From Akkermansia muciniphila (lineage in GTDB: Bacteria; Verrucomicrobiota; Verrucomicrobiia; Limisphaerales; UBA11320), in the NCBI GenBank assembly GCA_945861575.1, contig CAMAVD010000024.1, positions 1-34,010 of the forward strand: DNA of 34,010 nt. The letters run 5' to 3'. Of the stretch, positions 18,478 through 27,523 are shown piece by piece. How positions within the stretch are numbered: position 1 is the first letter of the stretch; each line of letters begins with the position of its first letter. The notes under the pieces are model-generated. The model did no database searches. It was not told where the DNA came from and saw only the letters and a program-made list of their open reading frames with translations. The translations under genes and the position numbers were made by a program.

Positions 18478-18876
18478 TCAGTCTGCCACGGCGCGGTAGT
18501 ATGCTGCAGGCAGCGTCGCCTCGTCGATGAGGTGGTCGACACCGTCCACCGGCAGGATCAGGGCGGTGCCTCGTGGTTGCCAGGGGCCTTCGAGGGATGT
18601 GGCGCTCTCAATATGCCAGTGGGATCCCGCGACGCCGCTGACGGAGATTTTCACTCGACCTCCCTTTTCACGTTGGATTTCCAACACCGGAGGTTCTGGG
18701 AGCTCGCCTTCGATCTCGACATCAAATCCGGCCATCTGCGCGCCAATGTAGCCGCCCACTGCGTCCGGGCATTTCTTGATGTTGCTGCACTTGGCCTCCC
18801 CGTCTTCGGGATTCACTTCGCCCACATAGGCGAAGAACTCGTATCGGCGGGTGACCATCTCATCCCCTTCGGGCAA
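18478..18876 (-). CDS. Short ORF, probably the C-terminal part of a larger secreted protein
   Basis: The listed start is TTG. The frame stays open upstream to about 18960 without an ATG/GTG. C-terminus resembles the FYRLR-type tail of the 2699-aa protein. Confidence 0.45.
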   Translation of the reverse strand: MPEGDEMVTRRYEFFAYVGEVNPEDGEAKCSNIKKCPDAVGGYIGAQMAGFDVEIEGELPEPPVLEIQREKGGRVKISVSGVAGSHWHIESATSLEGPWQPRGTALILPVDGVDHLIDEATLPAAYYRAVAD

Positions 18877-19013
18877 AGAGTCCTCGGCTTCCTCTTTGTC
18901 GTCGCCAGGATTGGGAGAGCGGTAGCCAACTGAAGGATTGCCTGCCGCGCTGAGGCTTACTCTAATGGGGGAGTTCGCACCTTCCAGAGAAGGGGCGGAA
19001 AATTATACGATTT

Positions 19014-20147
19014 ATGGATCTGACACGCACGGCTTACGGGACTTGGAGCGGGGGACGCTTCATGCACTTCGGGGAGGAACTTCCTGAGGATCGTTTCATT
19101 CAAGTGATACAGAAGGCCTATCAGAGCGGTATTCGCACCTTCGTCACTGCGGATGTCTATGGTAACGGGGCGGCAGATGAGATGCTCGGTGTTGCTTTGG
19201 CTGGGTTGCCGCGCGACTCCTACTGCCTGGTCGGTGCCGTGGGCCATGATTTTTATTCTGGCAAGCGGGACGGTTCCAAAGGCTTCCCTCGTTTCACAAA
19301 CGCCCAACTGCGACAACCGGCCGACTATTATGACTACCTGCAGATGGCGACAGAGAAGTCCCTCGCGCGCTGTCGTACCGATCACTTTGACTGCCTGTTG
19401 CTCCACAATCCCGATACCACTGGTTATAGCAGCGACTCGGTTTGGAACGCCCTTCAAAAGTTAAAGGACAGCCGTTTGACCCAGCGGCTAGGAATCGCTC
19501 CAGGGCCGGCAAACGGATTCACGCTCGATCTGGTTTTGTCCTTCGAGCGCTTTGGGGCCTTGATTGATTGGGCTATGATCATCCTAAACCCTCTGGAGCC
19601 CTGGCCTGGCGGGCTCTGTCTCCCGGCGGCCCTGAAGAATCAAATCAAGATCATCACTCGGGTTGCCGACTACGGTGGCCTATTCCACGATGACGTGAAG
19701 CCGGGCCATACGTTCGGCTACGGGGATCATCGAACCTTCCGTCCCGCCGGCTGGATCGAGGCCGGCAATGCGAAGCTCGAGCGTATGCGCTCCATCGCTG
19801 AAAAAAACGGACTGACCCTATTGCAGCTGTCGTGCCTGTGGAATTTGTCACAGCCTGCGGTTCATAGCGTGATTCCAACTCTTATTCAGGAGGTGCCGCC
19901 GGCCACCAAGACGATCGAGGCGAAGGTGGCTGAATTGGCGTCGATGCCAGAGCTAAAGCTTTCGGATGACGACAACCTCTTTTTGGCGGAGGTGGGGAAC
20001 AACAAGGGGTGCATGTCTCTGAAGGGGGGGAACCGAGCGCACTCCGGCGACCCCGTGGCGGACGCGTGGCAGTTAAACTCGGATCTGATTTCCGTCGCTG
20101 AGCGTTGGGGGATCGATCCCGATCGCGATCTGACGTGTAAGATGTAA
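19014..20147 (+). CDS. Aldo/keto reductase family protein
   Basis: TAYGTWSGG..., YQSGIRTFVTADVYGNGAADEMLGVAL, DHFDCLLLHNPD, QLSCLWNLSQPAVHSVIPTLIQ. Confidence 0.82.
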   Translation: MDLTRTAYGTWSGGRFMHFGEELPEDRFIQVIQKAYQSGIRTFVTADVYGNGAADEMLGVALAGLPRDSYCLVGAVGHDFYSGKRDGSKGFPRFTNAQLRQPADYYDYLQMATEKSLARCRTDHFDCLLLHNPDTTGYSSDSVWNALQKLKDSRLTQRLGIAPGPANGFTLDLVLSFERFGALIDWAMIILNPLEPWPGGLCLPAALKNQIKIITRVADYGGLFHDDVKPGHTFGYGDHRTFRPAGWIEAGNAKLERMRSIAEKNGLTLLQLSCLWNLSQPAVHSVIPTLIQEVPPATKTIEAKVAELASMPELKLSDDDNLFLAEVGNNKGCMSLKGGNRAHSGDPVADAWQLNSDLISVAERWGIDPDRDLTCKM

Positions 20148-20284
20148 GTGGTAAATCTACTTTCGTAGCGCTGCGCTCCCGGGTCGCCCAAATAATTAGG
20201 TGACGCAGGCCAAGAGCAGCCGTGATTTTCCCTCTAAAGCAAACATTGCCTGATCTTCATTCTTGGGCTAATTCTAAGCAATCG

Positions 20285-23026
20285 ATGATGTTCATGCTCT
20301 GCCCATCCTCTCGCAGGCTCTTTGCTTGTTTGCTGCCGTCTGCGGCCTTCCTCATTGGAGTATCGGTTGTGGCAGGGGCTGAGTTGCTGGCGACCAATAC
20401 TGTTCGCTCCTCTCTTTGGTCCCTTCAGCCATTGCTGTCCTCGCTGCCACCCTCGCCTCGCCAAGCGGGTTGGGCGCGCGGTGCCTTGGATGCCTTTATT
20501 CTCGATCGTTTGGAGAAGTCGGGTCTGGCACCCTCTCCCGAGGCGGATCGGCTGACGCTCATCCGGCGCGTGAGCTTTGATCTCATAGGTCTGCCCCCGA
20601 CCACTCAGGAGATGGACGCGTACTTATCCGACGACTCCTCTGAGGCTTACGAAAAGCTGGTGGATCGCTTGCTTGCATCGCCTCATTTCGGGGAGCGCTG
20701 GGCTCGGCACTGGTTGGATGTGGTCCGTTATACCGAAAGCCAGGGATTTGAGTATGATAAGCTGCGCGACAATGCGTGGCATTACCGCGACTACGTGATC
20801 CGCAGCTTCAACGCGAACAAACCTTACGATCAGTTCATGAAGGAGCAGGTTGCGGGCGATGTGATGGAGCCTTCCCGATTCGATCGCATCGTCGCCAGCA
20901 GCCTGCTGGTATGTGGGCCCTGGGACGAGGCGGGCAACGCTCAGGCGAATGTGGCGCAGCGCATGGCAACGCGTGAGGAGGAGTTGGAGGATCTGGTATC
21001 GGTGGTGGGACAGACCTTTCTTGGATTGACCCTGAATTGCGCGCGCTGCCATGACCATAAGTTTGATCCGATTCCGCAGACGGACTATTACCGTATCCGG
21101 TCCGTATTCGATGGGGTGAAGCACGGAGAGCGAACTGCGGCCTCTCAGGAGGAGGTCGTGGCTCACGGTGCCAGGGCGCGTGGGTTTGAGGCTCGGCGAG
21201 CCGAGTTGGAGCAGGAGATCGGTGCGATTGAATGGGAGGGGGTGCGCGCGGTGAAGGAAAAGCGAGGGGAACGCGGTTGGACGAACGGGTCACCGATCCT
21301 TCCGCTGAAGCGCTGGTACTTTTCAGACGCCGGGTCTTTGGCTGCCCAGGGAAGCTTGGAGGGAGGAGCGACTGTTTCCGCAGGCAGGCTTCAGCTTTCG
21401 AAGGCGGGTGCCTACTTTCGCTCCCTTCCGCTGCCACGTGCGATTGGGGAGAAAACTCTTGAGGTCTGGGTATCGCTGTCCGACCTGGCGCAGTCCGGGG
21501 GCGCGGCGATTTCTTTGGAGAGCCGCGGAGGGCAGATGTTCGACGCTGTGGTGTTTGGGGAGAGACAAGCCCGAAAATGGACAGCGGGAAGCGAAGGGTT
21601 CGGTCGGACTCGCGATTTGAACGCGATGTCCGAGAGCACTCCTCCGGGCGGTTGGGTACATATGGTGGCGACCTATGCCGCGAGCGGAGAGGTGGCCTTG
21701 TTTCGCAACGGAGAACCTTATGGTAAACCTTACAAACCAGCCGACGCTCCGGTGACTTTTCCACAGGGCGACACTCGAGTGCTGCTTGGAATGCGGCATA
21801 CGGGTGGCGGAAAGCCTTTTCTGACCGGCAGCATTCTCGAGGCGGCTGTTTATGACCGTGCCCTTGCGACCGGAGAGGTGGCTCGGCTCCATCGGGAAGC
21901 GGCCTGGACGGTGACTGCCGATGAGTTTTTGACTGCGCTTTCGCCGGAGCGCAGGCGCGAGCGCCAGGAGTTACTGGAGCAGGTCGAGCAGGTCAAACGC
22001 GATCAGGCGTCGCACAAGCCCTTGCCCGTGTCCTATATCGGCCGCCGTGAGCAGCCGACTCCGACGCGGCGGCTCAAGCGTGGAGATGTGCGCACCCCCG
22101 AGGAAGTTGTCACTCCCGGCCCGCTGTCTGCCCTGGTTGCTCTCGGGGCGAGCACGGAATTTGGGTTGGCTGCCGATTCCCCTGAGGCGCAGCGACGTTT
22201 GAAGTTCGCCGATTGGCTGGCGGATGTCCGCAACCCCCTTCCATCGCGCGTGATGGTGAACCGCCTTTGGCAGCAGCATTTCGGTCAGGGCTTGGTCATC
22301 ACGCCCAGCGATCTTGGGAAGTCCGGTAGTGCTCCCACCCATCCCGAGCTCCTCGATTGGCTCGCGGGGCAGTTTGTCGCCTCCGGCTGGGATTTGAAGC
22401 GGATGCATCGAGTGATGGTGACCTCGGCTACCTATCGCCAGTCTTCAGAGCTGCGGCGCGACGCATTGGAGCGGGATGCAGAGAACCAGTGGCTCTGGCG
22501 GCAGGCTCCCCGTCGGCTGGAGGCAGAGGCTCTGCGTGACGCCATGCTGCAGGTAAGCGGTGAGATCAATCTTCAGGTCGGAGGCCCCAGCTTTCGGCCC
22601 TTCGAGGTCATGACCTTTCCTGCCAATGCCTATAAGCCAACGGACAGTGCTGCTTCGGAATTCAACCGTCGCACCGTCTACCGGATGAACGTCAATTCGG
22701 GCAAAGAGCCCATGTTGGACGCCTTTGATTGCCCAGACCCGGCGGTCAAGACGCCACGCCGAGGTGTAACGACCACACCATTGCAGGCCCTGGCCTTGAT
22801 GAACAATCCCTTCGTGCTGCGCCAGGCTGACCGATTGGCAGCCCGTGGGCTGGAGGAAGGTCGAGGAGATATGGGTGCGGCTATTCAGGCAGTCTATCGG
22901 CGATCCCTCGGTCGATTGCCAAGCGATCGTGAGGTGTCACGGGCCCTCTCCGCGGTCCGAGAGCGCGGTCTTCCCAGCGTCTGCTGGACGCTTTTGAACT
23001 CCACTGAATTTCTATATGTTCGCTGA
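20285..23026 (+). CDS. PSD1-type protein: DUF1549, LamG-like, DUF1553
   Basis: SFDLIGLPPTTQEMDAYL, FGERWARHWLDVVRYTESQGFEYDK, CARCHDHKFDPIPQTDYY, VMVNRLWQQHFGQGLV, PRRGVTTTPLQALALMNNPFVLRQADRLA. ATG at 20285 followed by a signal-peptide-like stretch; the ORF track starts at GTG 20222. Confidence 0.92.
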   Translation: MMFMLCPSSRRLFACLLPSAAFLIGVSVVAGAELLATNTVRSSLWSLQPLLSSLPPSPRQAGWARGALDAFILDRLEKSGLAPSPEADRLTLIRRVSFDLIGLPPTTQEMDAYLSDDSSEAYEKLVDRLLASPHFGERWARHWLDVVRYTESQGFEYDKLRDNAWHYRDYVIRSFNANKPYDQFMKEQVAGDVMEPSRFDRIVASSLLVCGPWDEAGNAQANVAQRMATREEELEDLVSVVGQTFLGLTLNCARCHDHKFDPIPQTDYYRIRSVFDGVKHGERTAASQEEVVAHGARARGFEARRAELEQEIGAIEWEGVRAVKEKRGERGWTNGSPILPLKRWYFSDAGSLAAQGSLEGGATVSAGRLQLSKAGAYFRSLPLPRAIGEKTLEVWVSLSDLAQSGGAAISLESRGGQMFDAVVFGERQARKWTAGSEGFGRTRDLNAMSESTPPGGWVHMVATYAASGEVALFRNGEPYGKPYKPADAPVTFPQGDTRVLLGMRHTGGGKPFLTGSILEAAVYDRALATGEVARLHREAAWTVTADEFLTALSPERRRERQELLEQVEQVKRDQASHKPLPVSYIGRREQPTPTRRLKRGDVRTPEEVVTPGPLSALVALGASTEFGLAADSPEAQRRLKFADWLADVRNPLPSRVMVNRLWQQHFGQGLVITPSDLGKSGSAPTHPELLDWLAGQFVASGWDLKRMHRVMVTSATYRQSSELRRDALERDAENQWLWRQAPRRLEAEALRDAMLQVSGEINLQVGGPSFRPFEVMTFPANAYKPTDSAASEFNRRTVYRMNVNSGKEPMLDAFDCPDPAVKTPRRGVTTTPLQALALMNNPFVLRQADRLAARGLEEGRGDMGAAIQAVYRRSLGRLPSDREVSRALSAVRERGLPSVCWTLLNSTEFLYVR

Positions 23027-24449
23027 TGCGTCATCCCCTGCCGACTCGTTGTCTCGTCGTCGTTTCTTTCAAAGCTCCGTGGGCGGGATGTCCGCCATGT
23101 CGCTCGCGTGGATGATGAGTCGAGACCGCGCGTCGGGTGCTGTGGCCTCGCGGCCCACGCTGCACATGCCGGTGGCCCGCCGGGTAATACAGATCTTTTG
23201 TTGTGGCGGTGTGTCCCACCTGGACACCTTCGATCACAAGCCGGACCTGGAGCGATGGGATGGAAAGTCGCTGGAGGGGAAGGGTGAGAACCTGGGATTC
23301 TTTGGGCAGCCGGGCAAAGTGATGAAGAGCCCTTACGCTTTCAGTCGGCATGGGCAGTCCGGCTCGTGGGTGAGCAGCCTGCTCCCCCATCTGGCCAAGT
23401 GTGCGGACGATCTTTGCTTCATTCATTCCATGGTGGCCAAGAGTAATAATCATACGCCAGCCACCTTCCAGATGAACAGCGGCTTCACCATGAACGGATT
23501 TCCGAGCATGGGGGCCTGGCTCAGCTATGGGCTGGGCACGGAGAATGAGAATCTTCCCACGTTTGTGGTTTTGCCGGATCCTCGGGGAATGCTGGCAGGC
23601 GGGTCCATCAACTGGACCTCTGGCTTTCTGCCTGCAAATCATCAGGGCGTGCCTTTCCGGACGCAGGGCCATGAGCCTATCGTGGATCTTCGCACTCCAG
23701 ACAAGATTCGGCCTGAGCATCGCGGCTCCGAGATGGAACTACTGGCGGAAATGAACCGCGAGTTCGCTAGCCAGCACTCCGAGGAAGGCGGCTTCGCTGC
23801 GAGGCTCCGGGCCTATGAGTTGGCCGCTCGGATGCAGGTGAGCATCCCGGAGGCTACCGATTTGGATTCGGAGCCCGAGTCTATTCGCCGTCTCTACGGC
23901 ATCGACCGGGAAAATACGAAGGGCTTCTCGAGGAATTGTTTGATGGCTCGTCGGCTTCTGGAGCGAGGCGTGCGTTTCGTCCAGGTCTTCAACGGAGGGG
24001 CTTTCGGTAGTCCACGAATCAACTGGGATGGGCATGAGAATTTGAAAGAGAACCATGACAACCAGGCAGCCACTATGGATCAGCCGGTGGCAGCGCTGAT
24101 CCAGGATCTTAAGCAGCGCGGGATGCTGGAGGACACGCTGGTGATGTGGTCTACCGAGTTTGGCCGTGGACCGGCTACTCAGGGAATCGGCTCTCACGGG
24201 CGCGATCATCACCCGACTGCATTCACCTGCTTCCTTGCAGGGGCGGGGGTGAAGAAAGGGTTTCACCACGGGGTCACGGATGAGGTGGGCTATTTTGTGG
24301 GGGAAAATACCGTGACCATCCCGGATCTTCACGCCACGGTGCTTCACCTGCTCGGCATTGATCACGAAAAGTTGACCTTCTATCACAATGGTGTCAGACG
24401 GCGTCTGACCGATGTGCATGGCCATGTGGTTAAGGAGATTCTGTCCTGA
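23016..24449 (+). CDS. DUF1501 domain protein (sulfatase-like fold, Tat-like N-terminus)
   Basis: SRRRFFQSSVGG, IFCCGGVSHLDTFDHKP, FIHSMVAKSNNHTPATFQMNSG, MWSTEFGRGPATQGIGSHGRDHHPTAFTCFLAG; overlaps the upstream gene by 11 nt. Confidence 0.93.
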   Translation: MFADASSPADSLSRRRFFQSSVGGMSAMSLAWMMSRDRASGAVASRPTLHMPVARRVIQIFCCGGVSHLDTFDHKPDLERWDGKSLEGKGENLGFFGQPGKVMKSPYAFSRHGQSGSWVSSLLPHLAKCADDLCFIHSMVAKSNNHTPATFQMNSGFTMNGFPSMGAWLSYGLGTENENLPTFVVLPDPRGMLAGGSINWTSGFLPANHQGVPFRTQGHEPIVDLRTPDKIRPEHRGSEMELLAEMNREFASQHSEEGGFAARLRAYELAARMQVSIPEATDLDSEPESIRRLYGIDRENTKGFSRNCLMARRLLERGVRFVQVFNGGAFGSPRINWDGHENLKENHDNQAATMDQPVAALIQDLKQRGMLEDTLVMWSTEFGRGPATQGIGSHGRDHHPTAFTCFLAGAGVKKGFHHGVTDEVGYFVGENTVTIPDLHATVLHLLGIDHEKLTFYHNGVRRRLTDVHGHVVKEILS

Positions 24450-24572
24450 ATTGATGCAGGGTTTGTTCCCAGGTTCAACTTGGCGAGGGTGCTTGCCGAT
24501 GTCTAAGCGGAGTGGGGTCGATGCTGGGGGTGGCCTTCGGGCCCGAGCGTTGTTCCCTGTCCTACTAGACAG

Positions 24573-26018
24573 ATGCCTGATCAAGAATCAAGAGGTCCCT
24601 TGCAGCCGGAGATTTCCGCCCCTAAGGGACGTACCCCTGACAGCGAGACCTTCTTCCAATCGCGAGGCAAACTGCTCATGCAGGCCCCGCTCGCTGAAAT
24701 GGCAGGCCTGGCGGAGCAGATCATCGCACAGGCCGAAGCCCTGGGGCACCCTCAGCTGATTCCGGAGTTTCGTTTGCTTCGAGACCGAGCCCTCCGTCTT
24801 CGCGAGGATCTCTGCGGGGCTGTCACCAATCGTTGCGCCCAGCCTCCCGCTGTTCTGGATGAGGCTGGGGAGCGAGAAAGGAGAACGGGAACCAAGTTCT
24901 TCTTCAAGCTTTTGGGTGCGGAAAGGCCCAGGGCTCAGGCTCATGTAAGTGAGGCGTCGCACAAGGGCAATCTGCTCCTTGTCGATGACGAGCCCGACGT
25001 CACCGATCTGCTTCAGATGCTCCTTCAGAATAGCGGATATCGGCTGAGCACCGCCCCAGACGGGGCCGCCGCCTTGCAGCAGCTCGAAGAAAAGCCGATC
25101 GACCTAGTCCTTCTAGATCTTCTGCTCCCTGAGACCAACGGCTACGAAGTGCTCGAACAGATGCGTCAGCATCCCCTATGGAAGAGCATCCCTATCATTG
25201 TCATCAGTGGCACGACAGATATGGACAGCGTGGTGCGGTGTGTGGAGTTGGGTGCCGAGGACTTTCTTCCCAAGCCGTTCAACCCACTGCTGCTCCGGAC
25301 TCGAATTGCCGCAGGCCTGGAAAAAAAGCGGTTGCGGGATCAGGAGCAGGCCTTTTTGAAGCAACTCAAAATCGAACGGGAAAAGTCGGAACGGCTTCTG
25401 CTCAACGTGCTTCCGGCAGCCATCGCGGAGAGACTAAAACAGGGCGAGGCAACCATAGCCGAAAGCTATGCTGACGTGACGGTTCTCTTTGTCGATCTGG
25501 CCAACTTCACCCAGCTCAGCGAGCGAACACCGGCACCCAAGCTCGTTGAGTTGCTCAATGAAGTCTTCTCCACCTTCGATCAGCTCACCGAGCGGCACGG
25601 TCTGGAGAAAATCAAAACCATTGGGGACAGCTACATGGCGGTGGGTGGCCTGCCCATCCCCTGCTCCAATCATGCTGAGCGCGTGGCCCGGATGGCCCTG
25701 GATATGCGGACGGCCATTCGAGATCTGAATGCGAGCCGAGGCATGGGGCTTGCCATTCGGGCAGGTATCCACTCGGGCCCGGTGGTCGCAGGAATCATCG
25801 GCCGACAAAAGTTTAGCTACGATCTCTGGGGGGATACGGTGAATCTGGCGAGCCGGATGGAGTCGCATGGTCAGGCCGGCGAGATTCAAGTGACCGAGGT
25901 GACCAAGCGCAAGCTGGAGCATCTGTTTCAGTTTACTCCACGCGGCCTGATCCAGATCAAAGGCAAGGGCGAGCTGCCGACGTATCTCCTCAACAGCCCC
26001 GACTCTCTCCAGCCTTGA
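24573..26018 (+). CDS. Response regulator receiver-class III adenylate/guanylate cyclase
   Basis: Receiver: LLLVDDEPDV...LVLLDLLLPETNGYEVL...PIIVISGT...EDFLPKPFN. Cyclase: VTVLFVDLANFTQLSE...LEKIKTIGDSYMAVGG...RAGIHSGPVVAGIIGRQKFSYDLWGDTVNLASRM. Confidence 0.94.
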   Translation: MPDQESRGPLQPEISAPKGRTPDSETFFQSRGKLLMQAPLAEMAGLAEQIIAQAEALGHPQLIPEFRLLRDRALRLREDLCGAVTNRCAQPPAVLDEAGERERRTGTKFFFKLLGAERPRAQAHVSEASHKGNLLLVDDEPDVTDLLQMLLQNSGYRLSTAPDGAAALQQLEEKPIDLVLLDLLLPETNGYEVLEQMRQHPLWKSIPIIVISGTTDMDSVVRCVELGAEDFLPKPFNPLLLRTRIAAGLEKKRLRDQEQAFLKQLKIEREKSERLLLNVLPAAIAERLKQGEATIAESYADVTVLFVDLANFTQLSERTPAPKLVELLNEVFSTFDQLTERHGLEKIKTIGDSYMAVGGLPIPCSNHAERVARMALDMRTAIRDLNASRGMGLAIRAGIHSGPVVAGIIGRQKFSYDLWGDTVNLASRMESHGQAGEIQVTEVTKRKLEHLFQFTPRGLIQIKGKGELPTYLLNSPDSLQP

Positions 26019-26046
26019 CCCTGCCCGCCGCTCTTGACTTCGAGGT

Positions 26047-27111
26047 CTACTCCACGCCCTTTCGGTTGAGCCCCAGTGCCTTGATCCGAGAGGCCAGTGT
26101 GGTGGGTTTCATACCCAAAAGTTCAGCGGCTCCATCTGGACCAAACAATTTGCCACTGCTCTGCTTCAAGGCGGCGATGATACTCTCCCGCTCCTGCCTC
26201 TTGAGTTGGTCTCGCGTGAGCATGACCCTGGGAGATGCGGGTAATTTTTCGGTCCGAGAGACCTCAACTGTGTCTCTCTCCGGCAAGTCGAACTGCAATG
26301 AGCCGCCCTGCGCGAGGATGACCGCCCTTTCAACGGCGTTTTGGAGCTCGCGAATGTTGCCGGGCCAATCGTGAGCGCTGAGCTGTTCAGCATGCGCCTT
26401 GGTGAAACGTGGTGCGGGGCGGTTCATCTTCTTGGCGGTTGCGCGGACAAAGTGGGCGGCCAGTTGGGCAATGTCTTCACGTCGATCGCGCAGCGGAGGG
26501 ACCTCAAGTGGGAATACTCCCAGACGGTAAAACAAGTCCTGGCGAAAACGGCCGGTGGCCACTTCCTTTTTCAGATCGCGATTGGTCGCGGCGACGATTC
26601 GAACATTGACCTTGCGCGTGCGAGTATCGCCCACCCGCTCGATCTCCTGCTCCTGCAGGACGCGCAGGAGCTTCGCCTGCATGGCGAGAGGGATCTCTCC
26701 GATCTCATCGAGGAAGAGAGTGCCACCATCGGCCAGCTCAAAGCGGCCTGGCTTGTCGCGGGTAGCCCCTGTGAATGCCCCGCGCATGTGGCCAAAGAAC
26801 TCGCTCTCGAAAAGGCTATCTGGGATCGCTCCGCAGTTCACCTTGATCAAGGCCCGTCCTTTGCGCGGGCTGTTCTCGTGGATCGCGCGAGCCACCAGCT
26901 CTTTGCCGGTGCCGCTCTCCCCGTTGATCAGCACTGCGGCATCGGTGGGTGCGACGAGCTGGATTTGTTGGAGTACTCTTTTCAATGCGGGACTTGTTCC
27001 CACAAGATCGTGCGCGCCGAGGGCTGCGCTGACTTCTTCCCGGAGATATAGGTTCTCCAGCTCGAGTCGTTCCTTCAGTGATGCAATTTCCTCAAACCCA
27101 TCATCAGCCAT
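26047..27111 (-). CDS. Sigma54-dependent Fis-family activator (AAA+ plus HTH, no N-terminal sensor)
   Basis: [83 protein letters not shown]-terminal Fis-like HTH. ATG at 27111 (MADDGFEEI) preferred; the ORF track begins at 27141. Confidence 0.93.
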   Translation of the reverse strand: MADDGFEEIASLKERLELENLYLREEVSAALGAHDLVGTSPALKRVLQQIQLVAPTDAAVLINGESGTGKELVARAIHENSPRKGRALIKVNCGAIPDSLFESEFFGHMRGAFTGATRDKPGRFELADGGTLFLDEIGEIPLAMQAKLLRVLQEQEIERVGDTRTRKVNVRIVAATNRDLKKEVATGRFRQDLFYRLGVFPLEVPPLRDRREDIAQLAAHFVRATAKKMNRPAPRFTKAHAEQLSAHDWPGNIRELQNAVERAVILAQGGSLQFDLPERDTVEVSRTEKLPASPRVMLTRDQLKRQERESIIAALKQSSGKLFGPDGAAELLGMKPTTLASRIKALGLNRKGVE

Positions 27112-27523
27112 GAACACTCGGCCACCCCTCCCTCCATTCACTGAAGAAACCGCCCGTCAGAAAATTCAACTCGCTGAGGACGGGTGGAACAGTCGAGATC
27201 CGCAGCGCGTCGCCCTTGCCTACACTGAGGATTCGGAATGGCGCAATCGCTCGGAGTTTATCACCGGCCGTGCGGCCATCGTTGAGTTCCTCCGCGCTAA
27301 GTGGGCTCGCGAGCTCGATTACCGCCTCCGTAAGGAACTGTGGGCCTTCACCGACAACCGGATCGCTGTGCGTTTCGAATATGAATTCCACAATGTCGAC
27401 GGCCAATGGTTTCGCGCTTATGGCAACGAAAACTGGGAATTCGCCGCCAACGGTCTCATGCAACGCCGCTTTGCCAGCATCAACGATCTCTCTATCACCG
27501 AAGCTGAGCGGAAGTTCCGCTGA
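27110..27523 (+). CDS. DUF1348 / NTF2-like (SnoaL-fold) protein, probably C-terminally truncated
   Basis: [104 protein letters not shown] at 27110 lies inside the longer ORF 26555-27523. Confidence 0.85.
   Translation: MNTRPPLPPFTEETARQKIQLAEDGWNSRDPQRVALAYTEDSEWRNRSEFITGRAAIVEFLRAKWARELDYRLRKELWAFTDNRIAVRFEYEFHNVDGQWFRAYGNENWEFAANGLMQRRFASINDLSITEAERKFR

Noticed and set aside
20148-20221. CGTAGCGCT-like words near 14307 and 20166 as a dispersed repeat
   Set aside because: Shared core is only about 9 bp; not enough to claim a repeat family from this window.
20835-21764. 309-aa minus-strand ORF inside the PSD1 gene
   Set aside because: Low-complexity Pro/Ser/Arg-rich shadow translation of a clear DUF1549/DUF1553 gene on the plus strand; typical of GC-rich coding DNA.
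26341-27051. 236-aa plus-strand ORF antisense to the sigma54 activator
   Set aside because: Mirrors the conserved AAA+ coding sequence; no independent start context or recognisable domain.
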